Shown here in pieces: positions 34,004-42,370 of a DNA stretch of 64,000 nt (positions within the stretch are counted from its first letter, which is position 1; each line of letters opens with the position of its first letter). This DNA is from HXMU1420-13 sp965228545 (GTDB taxonomy: Bacteria; Bacteroidota; Rhodothermia; Balneolales; Balneolaceae). The stretch is from the NCBI GenBank assembly GCA_965228545.1, contig OZ245822.1:2728001-2792000 (forward strand), read 5' to 3'. Both the position numbers and the translations under genes were made by a program. Under the pieces are notes generated by a model. It had not been told where the DNA came from. It worked only from the letters and a program-made list of their open reading frames with translations, and ran no database searches.

Positions 34004-34303
34004 TTAACCCATCTCCCAATCTCTATCGTCGGCAATCGGCGTTACAGCCAGTCGATCCCATAATTTTTCTAACTCTTTTCGAACGGCGGGTTTAATATAT
34101 GTTTCTGACAAATCTACTTGACCTAATACTTTTGCTATGGTTCCAAGTTGTGACTCCACCGGTTTATTTTTGTTCACCATAACCAATTTATCACCTTCAA
34201 TTATACAATCGGCACCACGGAATGAACCACGCTCTTTGCGAAGTGTATAGCCCGATTGTTCTAATAATTGTTCTAGCTCAAGAAGTAGTTTATCCGGTTT
34301 CAA
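34004..34303 (-). CDS. Conserved hypothetical protein
   Basis: A 99-residue protein with no signal peptide or membrane segment: MKPDKLLLELEQLLEQSGYTL, then GSFRGADCIIEGDKLVMVNKN and a helical tail. It overlaps the upstream outer membrane protein gene by 4 bp and abuts the MBL hydrolase gene start, so the three form one minus-strand operon. I recognise the general pattern as conserved in Bacteroidota but not its function. Confidence 0.75.
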   Translation of the reverse strand: MKPDKLLLELEQLLEQSGYTLRKERGSFRGADCIIEGDKLVMVNKNKPVESQLGTIAKVLGQVDLSETYIKPAVRKELEKLWDRLAVTPIADDRDWEMG

Positions 34304-35019
34304 AGTGAAATACCTAATGTGAACTGGTGGCTTGAAAGATCATAATCGTACAGGCTAACATCAATATCATATCCCCTAAAGATATAATCATAGCCAAAGC
34401 TGAGGGTTCGGCTACCAATTGCATTTAACCAATTAATACGTGTACTCGCAGAATAATACGTAAGGTTGCCACCAAAGAATCCCCCATTTGAATTACTAAA
34501 TCCGTAGCCTATGATTCCTTCTAGGTTGGCCTGTATTTTACGGGAGGGCCGAGTATTTAAGAACAAACCGGTTCCACCTGAAAAATAAGATTGATTAAAT
34601 CGGTCGTCATAAAAATCATCATTAGAGGTAGTTAATCCAGTACTTAACTGAATAGGGATGCCAAATTGTAGTTTTTGACGCCGTATGATTCGTATTCCAT
34701 TAGTAAACTTTAAATTAAGATCGAAAAATGTCCCATCTTCTACTCCCGAAATTCTATTTCCTATAAGTGCATTTGCAGTAAGCCCCATTGACTCAAACGA
34801 AGCAACTAGTATGGGTTGATCAATATTTAGTAACTCTGGTCCGTTTTGAGAGTCATCACCTACATAATTGAATTGCGTAAGTGATGTGCCTATACGGAGT
34901 ATGGACGTTGGTTCTGTTATTTCAGTTCTTCTATCCGATACAGAAAACATCTGAGCGTTTAATGTTTCGAGTGTGAGTAAGAATAGGATTAGTAAAAGTG
35001 GGGTAAATTTTTTCTGCAT
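34300..35019 (-). CDS. Outer membrane beta-barrel-like protein
   Basis: The start MQKKFTPLLLILFLLTLETLNAQ at 35019 gives a clear signal peptide; the upstream in-frame start would add 15 poor residues. The 239-residue protein has alternating strands (FDLNLKFTNGIRIIR, LQFGIPIQLSTG, TRINWLNAIGSRTLSFGYDY) ending in HQFTLGISL, a C-terminal strand consistent with barrel insertion. Probably an outer-membrane protein of unknown function. It is the first gene of the operon with 34004 and 33242. Confidence 0.75.
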   Translation of the reverse strand: MQKKFTPLLLILFLLTLETLNAQMFSVSDRRTEITEPTSILRIGTSLTQFNYVGDDSQNGPELLNIDQPILVASFESMGLTANALIGNRISGVEDGTFFDLNLKFTNGIRIIRRQKLQFGIPIQLSTGLTTSNDDFYDDRFNQSYFSGGTGLFLNTRPSRKIQANLEGIIGYGFSNSNGGFFGGNLTYYSASTRINWLNAIGSRTLSFGYDYIFRGYDIDVSLYDYDLSSHQFTLGISL

Positions 35020-35075
35020 GGGAATGAATAGAAAACAGATTAACTTTGATGAGTAACAAATCATTCAAATTTTAC

Positions 35076-35618
35076 ATGATGAAGATTATACTAACTATTC
35101 TGATAACAGTTTTATTCTCTGGTATGGCAAACATCAATAACTCAATTTACGACTTTAATCTCGCTGATATCGATGGCAATAAGATGAGCCTCGAACAATT
35201 CGAAGGTAAAGTTTTGTTGTTGGTTAATGTAGCTTCTAAATGCGGCTACACTCCTCAATACGAAGGCTTGCAAGCTATTTACGAAGAGTATAGCGATGAA
35301 GGCTTGGTTGTAATTGGTTTTCCAGCAAATAACTTTGCCGGGCAGGAGCCGGGTACCGAAGAAGACATCAAACAATTTTGTACGCTTAATTATGGAGTCA
35401 CGTTTCCAATGACTGAAAAAGTATCAGTTGTTGGAGATGATCAAGCGGCATTATTTAGTTACCTCACAACATTACCAAATCCCGATTTCGAAGGCGACAT
35501 AAAGTGGAATTTTGAAAAGTTTTTGATTGACCGTGAAGGCAATCTACAACGAAGATTCAGAAGTAGCGTAAAGCCAGAAAGTGACGAGTTAAAGTCAGCG
35601 ATTAAAGAACTGCTTTAA
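35076..35618 (+). CDS. Glutathione peroxidase family protein
   Basis: Thiol peroxidase of the GPx/BtuE fold. A short N-terminal hydrophobic segment (MKIILTILITVLFSG) suggests export to the periplasm. The catalytic set is visible: Cys in NVASKCGYTPQY (Cys, not Sec), Gln in NNFAGQEPG, and Trp/Asn in IKWNFEKFLI. A second Cys in FCTLNYG suits a thioredoxin-dependent two-Cys mechanism. Several in-frame starts exist; the ATG at 35076 (or 35079) best begins the signal peptide. Confidence 0.9.
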   Translation: MMKIILTILITVLFSGMANINNSIYDFNLADIDGNKMSLEQFEGKVLLLVNVASKCGYTPQYEGLQAIYEEYSDEGLVVIGFPANNFAGQEPGTEEDIKQFCTLNYGVTFPMTEKVSVVGDDQAALFSYLTTLPNPDFEGDIKWNFEKFLIDREGNLQRRFRSSVKPESDELKSAIKELL

Positions 35619-35683
35619 AAAAAATGAAAGAGGTGTTGACTATGCCCGCAATACCTCTTTATATTTGATGCTCTCAAAGAGAT

Positions 35684-35757
35684 GGTCCGGTAGTTCAGTT
35701 GGTTAGAACGCCTGCCTGTCACGCAGGAGGTCGAGGGTTCGAGTCCCTTCCGGATCG
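35684..35757 (+). tRNA. tRNA-Asp (anticodon GTC)
   Basis: Cloverleaf: acceptor GGTCCGG/CCGGATC (one G-U pair), D-arm AGTTCAGTTGGTTAGAACG, anticodon stem CCTGC/GCAGG with loop CTGTCAC (anticodon GTC at 35718-35720), and T-arm AGGGTTCGAGTCCCT. Discriminator base G at 35757; CCA is not fully encoded. Confidence 0.97.
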
Positions 35758-35758
35758 C

Positions 35759-35798
35759 AAAAAGCTCTGAACTTAGTAGTAGTTCAGAGCTTTTTTTA
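35759..35798 (+). terminator. Intrinsic terminator after tRNA-Asp
   Basis: A stem of AAAGCTCTGAAC with GTTCAGAGCTTT and a 9-base loop, followed by a T-run, starts 2 bases after the tRNA. Confidence 0.92.
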
Positions 35799-35848
35799 TT
35801 TTAGGATTATATAGTGCTTCAACACCTCTTCTAAAGCAAGTAAAAACA

Positions 35849-37732
35849 ATGTATAATAAAGAAACGTACGATGTAATTGTAGTTGGTGCCGGCCATGCCG
35901 GTAGCGAAGCGGCTGGCGCTGCTGCACGGCTAGGAGCTAAAACACTACTCATTACCATGAATTTGGAAGCAATTGCAAAGATGTCATGCAATCCTGCAAT
36001 GGGGGGTGTAGCGAAAGGGCAACTTGTTAGAGAGATTGACGCTTTAGGTGGTTTAAGTGGTATTGTAAGTGATGAGTCATCGGTTCAATTCAGGATGCTT
36101 AATCGTAGTAAAGGTCCTGCAATGTGGAGTCCTCGCTGCCAAAGTGATCGAATGCTTTATGCACAAAAGATGAGAGAGAAGTTAGAGAGCATACCATTAC
36201 TCACTTTTCGGCAAGATAATGTAGTGGATTTAATTACCGAGGATTTTGAAGTAAAAGGAATCGTTACCCAAACAGGACAAAAGTTTTTCGCTAAATCAGT
36301 TGTTCTCACAAGCGGTACGTTCTTAAATGGCTTAATTCATATTGGAGAAAGTAACTATGGTGGAGGACGATCAGGTGAACGCGCTTCAGTTGGAATATCA
36401 GCTGCTCTAGAGAATCTTGGCTTTGAAATTGGTAGGCTCAAAACCGGAACACCACCACGAGTTGACGGCAGATCGGTTGATTACTCCAAACTGGAAATAC
36501 AGTATGGAGATGATGACGCTTCTCCGTTTTCTTTTATGACGGAAGGAGAATTACCCAAAGCGAAAGACCAACTTACTTGTTGGATTGGATACACCAACGA
36601 GCAAGTGCATGATGTTTTAAGAACCGGTTTCGATAGAAGCCCCATGTTTAATGGCCGCATTAAATCTATTGGCCCAAGGTACTGTCCAAGTATTGAGGAT
36701 AAGATAAATAGGTTTGCTGATAAAGACCGTCATCAATTATTTCTTGAGCCTGAAGGTTGGAACACCTATGAAATGTATCTCAACGGGTTTTCAACTTCTT
36801 TACCCGAGGAAACACAAATTGAAGCACTTCGAACCATTCCCGGCTTTGAAAATGTGGTAATGATTCGCCCCGGCTATGCTATTGAATACGATTACTTTCC
36901 ACCGCATCAGGTAAAAAGAAGCCTGGAGACAAAAAACGTAGAAGGACTTTTCTTTGCGGGTCAAATAAATGGAACCACCGGATACGAAGAGGCTGCATGC
37001 CAAGGGTTGATGGCCGGTATTAACGCTGCGCTAAAAGTTCAAAACAAAGATCCGTTTGTACTAAAACGAAGCGAAGCCTACATCGGAGTACTCATTGACG
37101 ATCTGATTAATAAAGGTACTGAAGAGCCTTACCGGATGTTTACCTCACGAGCAGAGCATAGAATTTTATTGCGCCAAGACAATGCAGACCTAAGGCTCAC
37201 TGAGCTTGGATATAAAATAGGTTTAGCTACAGAAGAGCGTTACGAACAATATCTTCAAAAGAAAGAAGAGATAGATCGACTACACACGCTAGTTTCAAAA
37301 TACACTGTTAGACCTGAGCAAATGGATCCTATGCTTGAAAAGCTCGGCACTTCTAAATTGACACAGCCTGTAAAAGCGAACACAGTTTTAATGCGACCGG
37401 AGGTAAACCTTCATGAGATGCTTCTTGCTGATGATGTATTTAAATCGGAAGTGGAGGCCATTACGAGTAATAAATATGTAATTGAACAGGTTGAGATTCA
37501 GGTTAAGTATTCAGGCTACATCCAAAAAGAATACGAAATGGTTGATGAGCTCAGCAAAAAGGAAAATTCACCCATACCAGAAAAGATTGATTACGCTAAA
37601 TTGAAAAGTCTATCTACCGAAGGGATGGTGAAATTATCTAAAATCAGGCCGGAAACTATTGGGCAAGCTTCAAGAATAAGCGGTGTGTCTGCAAGTGATG
37701 TAGCTGTTCTGATGGTATACTTGAAAAATTAG
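35849..37732 (+). CDS. mnmG: tRNA uridine-34 5-carboxymethylaminomethyl modification enzyme MnmG (GidA)
   Basis: FAD protein that, with MnmE, modifies the wobble uridine of tRNAs. The 627 residues begin VIVVGAGHAGSEAAGAAARLGA (FAD loop). AMGGVAKGQLVREIDALGG and LKTGTPPRVDGRSV follow, then FAGQINGTTGYEEAACQG and the C-terminal tRNA-binding domain. Length is normal. RsmG follows 7 bp later, the classic gidA-gidB pair that in many bacteria is near the replication origin. Confidence 0.98.
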   Translation: MYNKETYDVIVVGAGHAGSEAAGAAARLGAKTLLITMNLEAIAKMSCNPAMGGVAKGQLVREIDALGGLSGIVSDESSVQFRMLNRSKGPAMWSPRCQSDRMLYAQKMREKLESIPLLTFRQDNVVDLITEDFEVKGIVTQTGQKFFAKSVVLTSGTFLNGLIHIGESNYGGGRSGERASVGISAALENLGFEIGRLKTGTPPRVDGRSVDYSKLEIQYGDDDASPFSFMTEGELPKAKDQLTCWIGYTNEQVHDVLRTGFDRSPMFNGRIKSIGPRYCPSIEDKINRFADKDRHQLFLEPEGWNTYEMYLNGFSTSLPEETQIEALRTIPGFENVVMIRPGYAIEYDYFPPHQVKRSLETKNVEGLFFAGQINGTTGYEEAACQGLMAGINAALKVQNKDPFVLKRSEAYIGVLIDDLINKGTEEPYRMFTSRAEHRILLRQDNADLRLTELGYKIGLATEERYEQYLQKKEEIDRLHTLVSKYTVRPEQMDPMLEKLGTSKLTQPVKANTVLMRPEVNLHEMLLADDVFKSEVEAITSNKYVIEQVEIQVKYSGYIQKEYEMVDELSKKENSPIPEKIDYAKLKSLSTEGMVKLSKIRPETIGQASRISGVSASDVAVLMVYLKN

Positions 37733-37747
37733 GTTTCACGTGAAACA
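37732..37747. promoter_or_regulatory. parS: parS-like site 1 (ParB binding)
   Basis: GGTTTCACGTGAAACA matches the parS consensus TGTTTCACGTGAAACA at 15 of 16 positions, with a perfect 14-bp palindrome core. The rsmG GTG start codon (37740-37742) lies at its centre. Confidence 0.8.
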
Positions 37748-38393
37748 CTCTATTACTATTTCTGACTTAACCGAGGAAGCACTAAAACAAGCGCGGGCGA
37801 ATTATTTAGAGCAGCGGGGGCAGTATCTAGAATATGTAAGTCAGCTTTTTTGGTGGAATAAAAGAGTAAATCTGATAAGTAGAGATGTTTCACATGAAAC
37901 AATGGTAAAGCATGTGCAGCATTCCTTGCTGCTTTCAACCTTAGATGAGGTTAAAAATGCAGAGCAAATTCTTGATACAGGTTCAGGAGGTGGGTTGCCG
38001 GCAATTCCGTTAAGCATTCATTTCAGAGAAAAGAAAGTGCTAGCTAATGATATCGTATCAAAAAAAATGATGGCTATAAAACAAATTGCTAGAAAATTAG
38101 GGTGTAATAATTTCGATGCTATCACCGCTTCAATTGAGAACTATGAGCTACGTAACAATGAATTGATTGTAAGTAAACATGCTTTTAAAGTGGGTGAATT
38201 AATTGATTACTTAGAGGGGAAAAGCTGGAAACAAATAATTTTTTTGAAAGGGGAAAATGAAGCGAAAGAGGAAATTGAAGAAGTTTCTTTTGCGCTCGAT
38301 ACTGAGATTATACGGCTTGACACCACCATATCTGATCCATTCTATACAGGAAAAGCAATTGTTAAAGTGAGGAGAAAAGATGAAAAGCTCTGA
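37740..38393 (+). CDS. rsmG: 16S rRNA (guanine-527-N7)-methyltransferase RsmG (GidB)
   Basis: SAM-dependent methyltransferase for G527 of 16S rRNA. The 217 residues hold LFWWNKRVNLISRD and the SAM loop LDTGSGGGLPAIPLSI, both typical of GidB. The start is GTG inside the parS-like palindrome, and a second parS-like site is embedded at 37886-37901. The stop overlaps the downstream regulator gene by 14 bp. Confidence 0.95.
   Translation: MKHSITISDLTEEALKQARANYLEQRGQYLEYVSQLFWWNKRVNLISRDVSHETMVKHVQHSLLLSTLDEVKNAEQILDTGSGGGLPAIPLSIHFREKKVLANDIVSKKMMAIKQIARKLGCNNFDAITASIENYELRNNELIVSKHAFKVGELIDYLEGKSWKQIIFLKGENEAKEEIEEVSFALDTEIIRLDTTISDPFYTGKAIVKVRRKDEKL
37886..37901. promoter_or_regulatory. parS: parS-like site 2 (ParB binding), inside rsmG
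   Basis: TGTTTCACATGAAACA matches the parS consensus at 15 of 16 positions (CATG instead of CGTG at the centre). It reads through codons for the DVSHETM stretch, so the protein has accommodated it. Confidence 0.75.
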
Positions 38394-39318
38394 GCGTAGA
38401 TTAAAATTGATGCTTCTGCTTCAAAAGCCGGGAGATAAACTAACAGTTGAAGAAATTGCTAAAAAATTTGGGGTAAGTAGGCGTACTATATTCAGAGATT
38501 TCAATGCTTTGCAAGAAATAAATGTTCCGGTAACCTGGGATAAGTATGCGGGCTATGGAATGATGAAGGGGTACAAAATTCCACCATTGATGTTCTCCGA
38601 AAAAGAGTTAGCCACTATTATTGTTGGACTTAACTTTGTTAAAACACAAATAGACAATGGTTTAACAGAAGATGCGGAAGGAGTAGAGCTAAAAATAAAA
38701 AATGTACTTCCGGTTGAGCTCAAAGATTTTATGAATTCATTGAGTCGTAAAACTATTGTCGACCCGTTTCAGAAATATAGTGGCATCAAAAGAGAAGGCG
38801 GTGATTGGTATGTCTTGGCAAGCGCGATTTCTCAAGAGTTGAGAGTAGAGTTTGTTTATGAGTCGAGTAAGGGGGAGTCGAAAATCCGAAAAGTAGATCC
38901 ATACATCATTGTATATTTCGAAGATCACTGGAATATGATCGGACGATCGCATCTTAGGGGAGATGTAAGAAATTTTAGACTCGATAGGATGAAGGAGGTT
39001 AGAATTTTGAACGAGAAATATGAGCAAAAATCAAAAATCGACATAGAGGGCTTAATTTTTCGTTCTAACGAGTTTGAGCAGAAAATAATAGTAGTACTCG
39101 ATGATGCCGCTGTTAATAGATTTAAAGCCAATCTGCCGGCTAAAATATTTAAGGAAATGAGGGAAAATTCTAAAAAATTAAAGGTAGAGTTTTTCTTCGA
39201 TAACTTAGACTTCATCAACCAGTGGCTGTTACAATTTGGTGATGAACTACGTGTTGAAGCACCACAAGAGTTAGTGGAAAAAAGAACGGCGCTTTTAAAG
39301 AAAATGCTGGAGAGCTAA
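38380..39318 (+). CDS. HTH and WYL-domain transcriptional regulator
   Basis: A 312-residue DeoR-like regulator. The N-terminal winged helix is EEIAKKFGVSRRTIFRDFNAL, and the WYL domain follows from about residue 140 (SQELRVEFVYESSKGESKIRKVDPYIIVYFEDHWNMIGRSH), ending with a WCX-type C terminus. WYL domains bind ligands such as nucleotides or ssDNA and often control defence or DNA-damage genes. Here it sits after rsmG with a 14-bp overlap. No target is evident. Confidence 0.88.
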   Translation: MKSSERRLKLMLLLQKPGDKLTVEEIAKKFGVSRRTIFRDFNALQEINVPVTWDKYAGYGMMKGYKIPPLMFSEKELATIIVGLNFVKTQIDNGLTEDAEGVELKIKNVLPVELKDFMNSLSRKTIVDPFQKYSGIKREGGDWYVLASAISQELRVEFVYESSKGESKIRKVDPYIIVYFEDHWNMIGRSHLRGDVRNFRLDRMKEVRILNEKYEQKSKIDIEGLIFRSNEFEQKIIVVLDDAAVNRFKANLPAKIFKEMRENSKKLKVEFFFDNLDFINQWLLQFGDELRVEAPQELVEKRTALLKKMLES

Positions 39319-39326
39319 ATCAACAT

Positions 39327-40241
39327 CTAGAAAATGGATAACTCAGAATGAGTAGTTAGTTCTTCGAGAAATTTCATCCCGATGTAAGAGTTCCCTTTTT
39401 TATTCAAACCCGGGCTCCACACAGCAATGGAATAATTGTTAGGGTATACGGCAACAATTCCTCCACCTACACCACTTTTACCGGGTAACCCTACCTTGAA
39501 CGCAAACTCACCGGATTCATCATAAAAACCACAGGTGAGCATTAACGCATTTAAACGTTTGGCTTGGCTTTTGGTGATCACACGTTTTCCATCGGTTATT
39601 TTACAACCGCCATTTGCTAAGTATCCAAAGGTTTTGGCTAGCTGTTCACAATTTAGTTCTAGCGAACAAAGATCAAAATAAAAATCGAGTACTTCATCCG
39701 GTTCATTATCGATATTGCCAAATGATTTGATAAAATTACACATAGCTATATTGCGATAACCGGTAGTTTTTTCTGAGTCTGCGATGTGATCGGAATAACT
39801 TAAGGTAGATAAGCCGCTTAACTCCCGAACAAAATTAAGAAACTCCGCAGGGGCGTCGTCAAGTTCGGAGATCAATATGTCGCATATCACTAAAGCGCCT
39901 GAATTAACAAACGGATTGCGAGGAATTCCTTCAAACGTTTCAAGAAGAATCAAAGAATCGAATTTTGTTCCGGACGGTTCAACTCCCAAGCGCTTCCAAA
40001 TTTTCTCGCCCAACAAATGGTAGGCTAAAGTGAGTGAAAGAACTTTCGCTATACTTTGAATGGAAAATTTTTGTTGATGATCACCAAGCCCATAGTATTT
40101 TCCATCCATCGTAATCATATGCACCCCAAACATAGACGGGTCAACTCGGGCAAGTTCAGGAATGTAGGTTGCCAGTTGTCCGCGATCCTTTAACCGTTCG
40201 GTAATCTGAAAGGATCTATCGATGATTTCTTGATAATCCAT
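39327..40241 (-). CDS. glsA: Glutaminase (EC 3.5.1.2)
   Basis: Serine-dependent glutaminase hydrolysing glutamine to glutamate and ammonia. The 304 residues carry the S-x-x-K catalytic motif in FSIQSIAKVLSLTLA, a conserved NPFVNSGALV stretch, ETTGYRNIAM-like SEKTTGYRNIAMCNF, and the C-terminal GLPGKSGVGGGI loop. Length and motifs fit the GlsA family. It is convergent with the WYL regulator, with a 9-bp gap. Confidence 0.96.
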   Translation of the reverse strand: MDYQEIIDRSFQITERLKDRGQLATYIPELARVDPSMFGVHMITMDGKYYGLGDHQQKFSIQSIAKVLSLTLAYHLLGEKIWKRLGVEPSGTKFDSLILLETFEGIPRNPFVNSGALVICDILISELDDAPAEFLNFVRELSGLSTLSYSDHIADSEKTTGYRNIAMCNFIKSFGNIDNEPDEVLDFYFDLCSLELNCEQLAKTFGYLANGGCKITDGKRVITKSQAKRLNALMLTCGFYDESGEFAFKVGLPGKSGVGGGIVAVYPNNYSIAVWSPGLNKKGNSYIGMKFLEELTTHSELSIF

Positions 40242-40280
40242 CTAATTGATTAATTATTACTTAATCTGATTATAGGAGCG

Positions 40281-41825
40281 CTATTTTGGCCAATTAATAT
40301 CAGGCGATGCGAAAAAAATAATATTGTTTCTGCGAAGATAATATGCCTGATGCGCGAGCCTTTCTTTATACTCTGCCCAGTTCCGATGAGCTTTGATTGT
40401 CCAACCTAGTTCAGCAATTCCTATCAGTCTGGGGAAAGCCATAAACTCAAGCGAATCAGCGGTACTGAAATTCTCTGACCATAAGGGGGCTTCAATTCCA
40501 ATAACATCTCCATCTTCAAAATACTCTTCCGGGTTCCAATCATAGGCATGTTCAACTGAGATATATCCAATCCAGTTATAGCCAAATGGAGAAAGCGTAT
40601 CGTATTTCATATCCAAATAGGTTCTCTCGGCCGGTGATAGTATCAATTGCATATTTTTCTGAATGGCCATCTCTGCTTTTTCAGGATGTACCCAATATTG
40701 TGCGATAGAGGTGGAGTCCAAATCAGCTTGAGCCACTTCGGTCCAGCCGATCATTCGCTTGCCGTATTTTTGTACTATCTTTTCAACTCGATTTATGAAG
40801 TAGATGTAATCAGCATCTTCTGTAACATGACTTTCATCCCCGCCCACATGAAAATAAGGTCCGGGTGAAATAGCTGATAGTTCACGAATTACGTCATCAA
40901 CAAAAGCATACACTGTATCACTACGAGTATCAAAGGTAGAAAACCCGACTTTTTTGCCGGTATAAAGTTCTGGAGTGGTGTTTGTACCGTTTAAAATGGG
41001 ATAAGAAGCTGTGGCTGCATTTGAATGTCCGGGCATATCAATTTCCGGTACAATGGTGATAAAACGCTGAGCGGCATATTCTACTAATTCTTTAAACTCA
41101 TCCTGAGTATAAAACCCACCCGGACCGCCACCCACATCTGTGCTTCCACCAATTTCTGAAAGTAATGGCCACGATTTAATTTCTATGCGCCAGCCTTGAT
41201 CATCGGATAAATGAAGGTGCAAGTGATTGATTTTGTAATACGCCAATATATCGATGTATTTCTTTAAGTAATCCACACCAAAAAAATGTCGAGAGACGTC
41301 CAGCATGGTTCCGCGGTATGCATATTGCGGTTCATCTTTAATCATGCCTGTAGGAATAACCCAATCTCCGTTATCAGTGTGATGAATGAGCTGAAGGATA
41401 GTTTGAATGCCACGAAATGCACCTTCATCTGTATTTGCCGATAGATACAGTGCGTTTTCGTTGATGTCTAACTCATAGGCTTCAGGGTTTTCAGAATCTA
41501 GTTTTTTGATAATGATGTACATCGAAGAGGGACCAACCTCAAAAGACTTTATTGATGCAGAGATACCCGTTCTTTTTTCCAATTCTGTTTTTAGAAAAAA
41601 GCCAATTTCTGACAGTTCTGTATTATTGTTATCCAGTTGAATTCGAATGGCTTCTTCGATTGTAAACTGAGAATTAGTGGAAGAAATATAAAGTGGTTTT
41701 GGAATTAATGTATTAAACCCAAGTTGAGAATCGGTTTCTGTTGAGTGCTTGCTGGAAGTGCATGAGCTTGAAAAAAATGAAAGCGTTAGAATAGTACAGG
41801 TTAAAATTGCCTTTTTAAGAATCAT
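40281..41825 (-). CDS. Beta-N-acetylhexosaminidase, GH20 lipoprotein
   Basis: The start MILKKAILTCTILTLSFFSS at 41825 leads to a lipobox Cys (about residue 22), so the enzyme is a lipoprotein facing the periplasm or surface. A GH20b N-terminal domain (about 35-160) precedes the TIM barrel with GTMLDVSRHFFGVDYLKK, HLHLSDDQGWRIEI, and the Asp-Glu catalytic pair in YFHVGGDESHV. It removes terminal GlcNAc from chitin- or murein-derived glycans. At about 514 residues it is slightly short of the longest GH20 forms but complete. Confidence 0.93.
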   Translation of the reverse strand: MILKKAILTCTILTLSFFSSSCTSSKHSTETDSQLGFNTLIPKPLYISSTNSQFTIEEAIRIQLDNNNTELSEIGFFLKTELEKRTGISASIKSFEVGPSSMYIIIKKLDSENPEAYELDINENALYLSANTDEGAFRGIQTILQLIHHTDNGDWVIPTGMIKDEPQYAYRGTMLDVSRHFFGVDYLKKYIDILAYYKINHLHLHLSDDQGWRIEIKSWPLLSEIGGSTDVGGGPGGFYTQDEFKELVEYAAQRFITIVPEIDMPGHSNAATASYPILNGTNTTPELYTGKKVGFSTFDTRSDTVYAFVDDVIRELSAISPGPYFHVGGDESHVTEDADYIYFINRVEKIVQKYGKRMIGWTEVAQADLDSTSIAQYWVHPEKAEMAIQKNMQLILSPAERTYLDMKYDTLSPFGYNWIGYISVEHAYDWNPEEYFEDGDVIGIEAPLWSENFSTADSLEFMAFPRLIGIAELGWTIKAHRNWAEYKERLAHQAYYLRRNNIIFFASPDINWPK

Positions 41826-41889
41826 AGTAGTTAGGTATGTGTAATCAGATAGAATGAAAACCAATGTAGTTCGAATTAAAAATTGCTAT

Positions 41890-42261
41890 CTAGGCAGGCG
41901 TTCTAATAATTTTTTCGATCTTTTTCCCCTTTGCTAATTCATCCACCACTTTGTCCAAGTAACGGCATTGGCGTGTTAACGGCGTTTCGATGTCTTCAAT
42001 CCGATATCCACAAATTACTCCTTTTATTAAATCAGCATTAGGATTGAGTTCTGCCTGCTCGAAAAACTCTTTAAAAGTGACTTTATGTTCGATGAGTGTA
42101 TCAAGCTTTAGCTTATCAAAACCGGTGAGCCATTCGATTATTTGATGTAATTCTTCCTTCGTTCTTCCCTTCTTTTCGATTTTGGTGACATAGTGCGGAT
42201 AAACACCAGCAAAGGTTAACGCGGCAATTCGGGCATCGTGTTCGGGAGTGGTGGTAGGCAT
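41890..42261 (-). CDS. DUF2200 domain-containing protein
   Basis: A 123-residue cytosolic protein: HDARIAALTFAGVYPHYVTKIEKKGRTKEEL, then IEWLTGF, VTFKEFFEQAELNPNADLIKG and VICGYRIEDIETPLTRQCRYLDKVVDELAKGK. This is the full DUF2200 pattern, found in many bacteria without an assigned function. It stands alone between the GH20 gene and the gyrA terminator. Confidence 0.9.
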   Translation of the reverse strand: MPTTTPEHDARIAALTFAGVYPHYVTKIEKKGRTKEELHQIIEWLTGFDKLKLDTLIEHKVTFKEFFEQAELNPNADLIKGVICGYRIEDIETPLTRQCRYLDKVVDELAKGKKIEKIIRTPA

Positions 42262-42313
42262 AATATCTATGTTGATTAAATAAGAAACGGTACCAAGTAA
42301 ATAACTTAATAAA

Positions 42314-42343
42314 AAACCCCGATCAACTAAATGACCGGGGTTT
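42314..42343 (-). terminator. Intrinsic terminator after gyrA
   Basis: ACCCCG with CGGGGT plus an inner TCA/TGA pairing, flanked on the minus-strand downstream side by six T. It lies 27 bp after the gyrA stop. Confidence 0.85.
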
Positions 42344-42370
42344 AAAATCTAGACGAAAACTATTCAGTGA

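Noticed and set aside
35079..35618. Selenocysteine in the glutathione peroxidase
   Set aside because: The active-site codon reads TGC (Cys) and there is no in-frame TGA.
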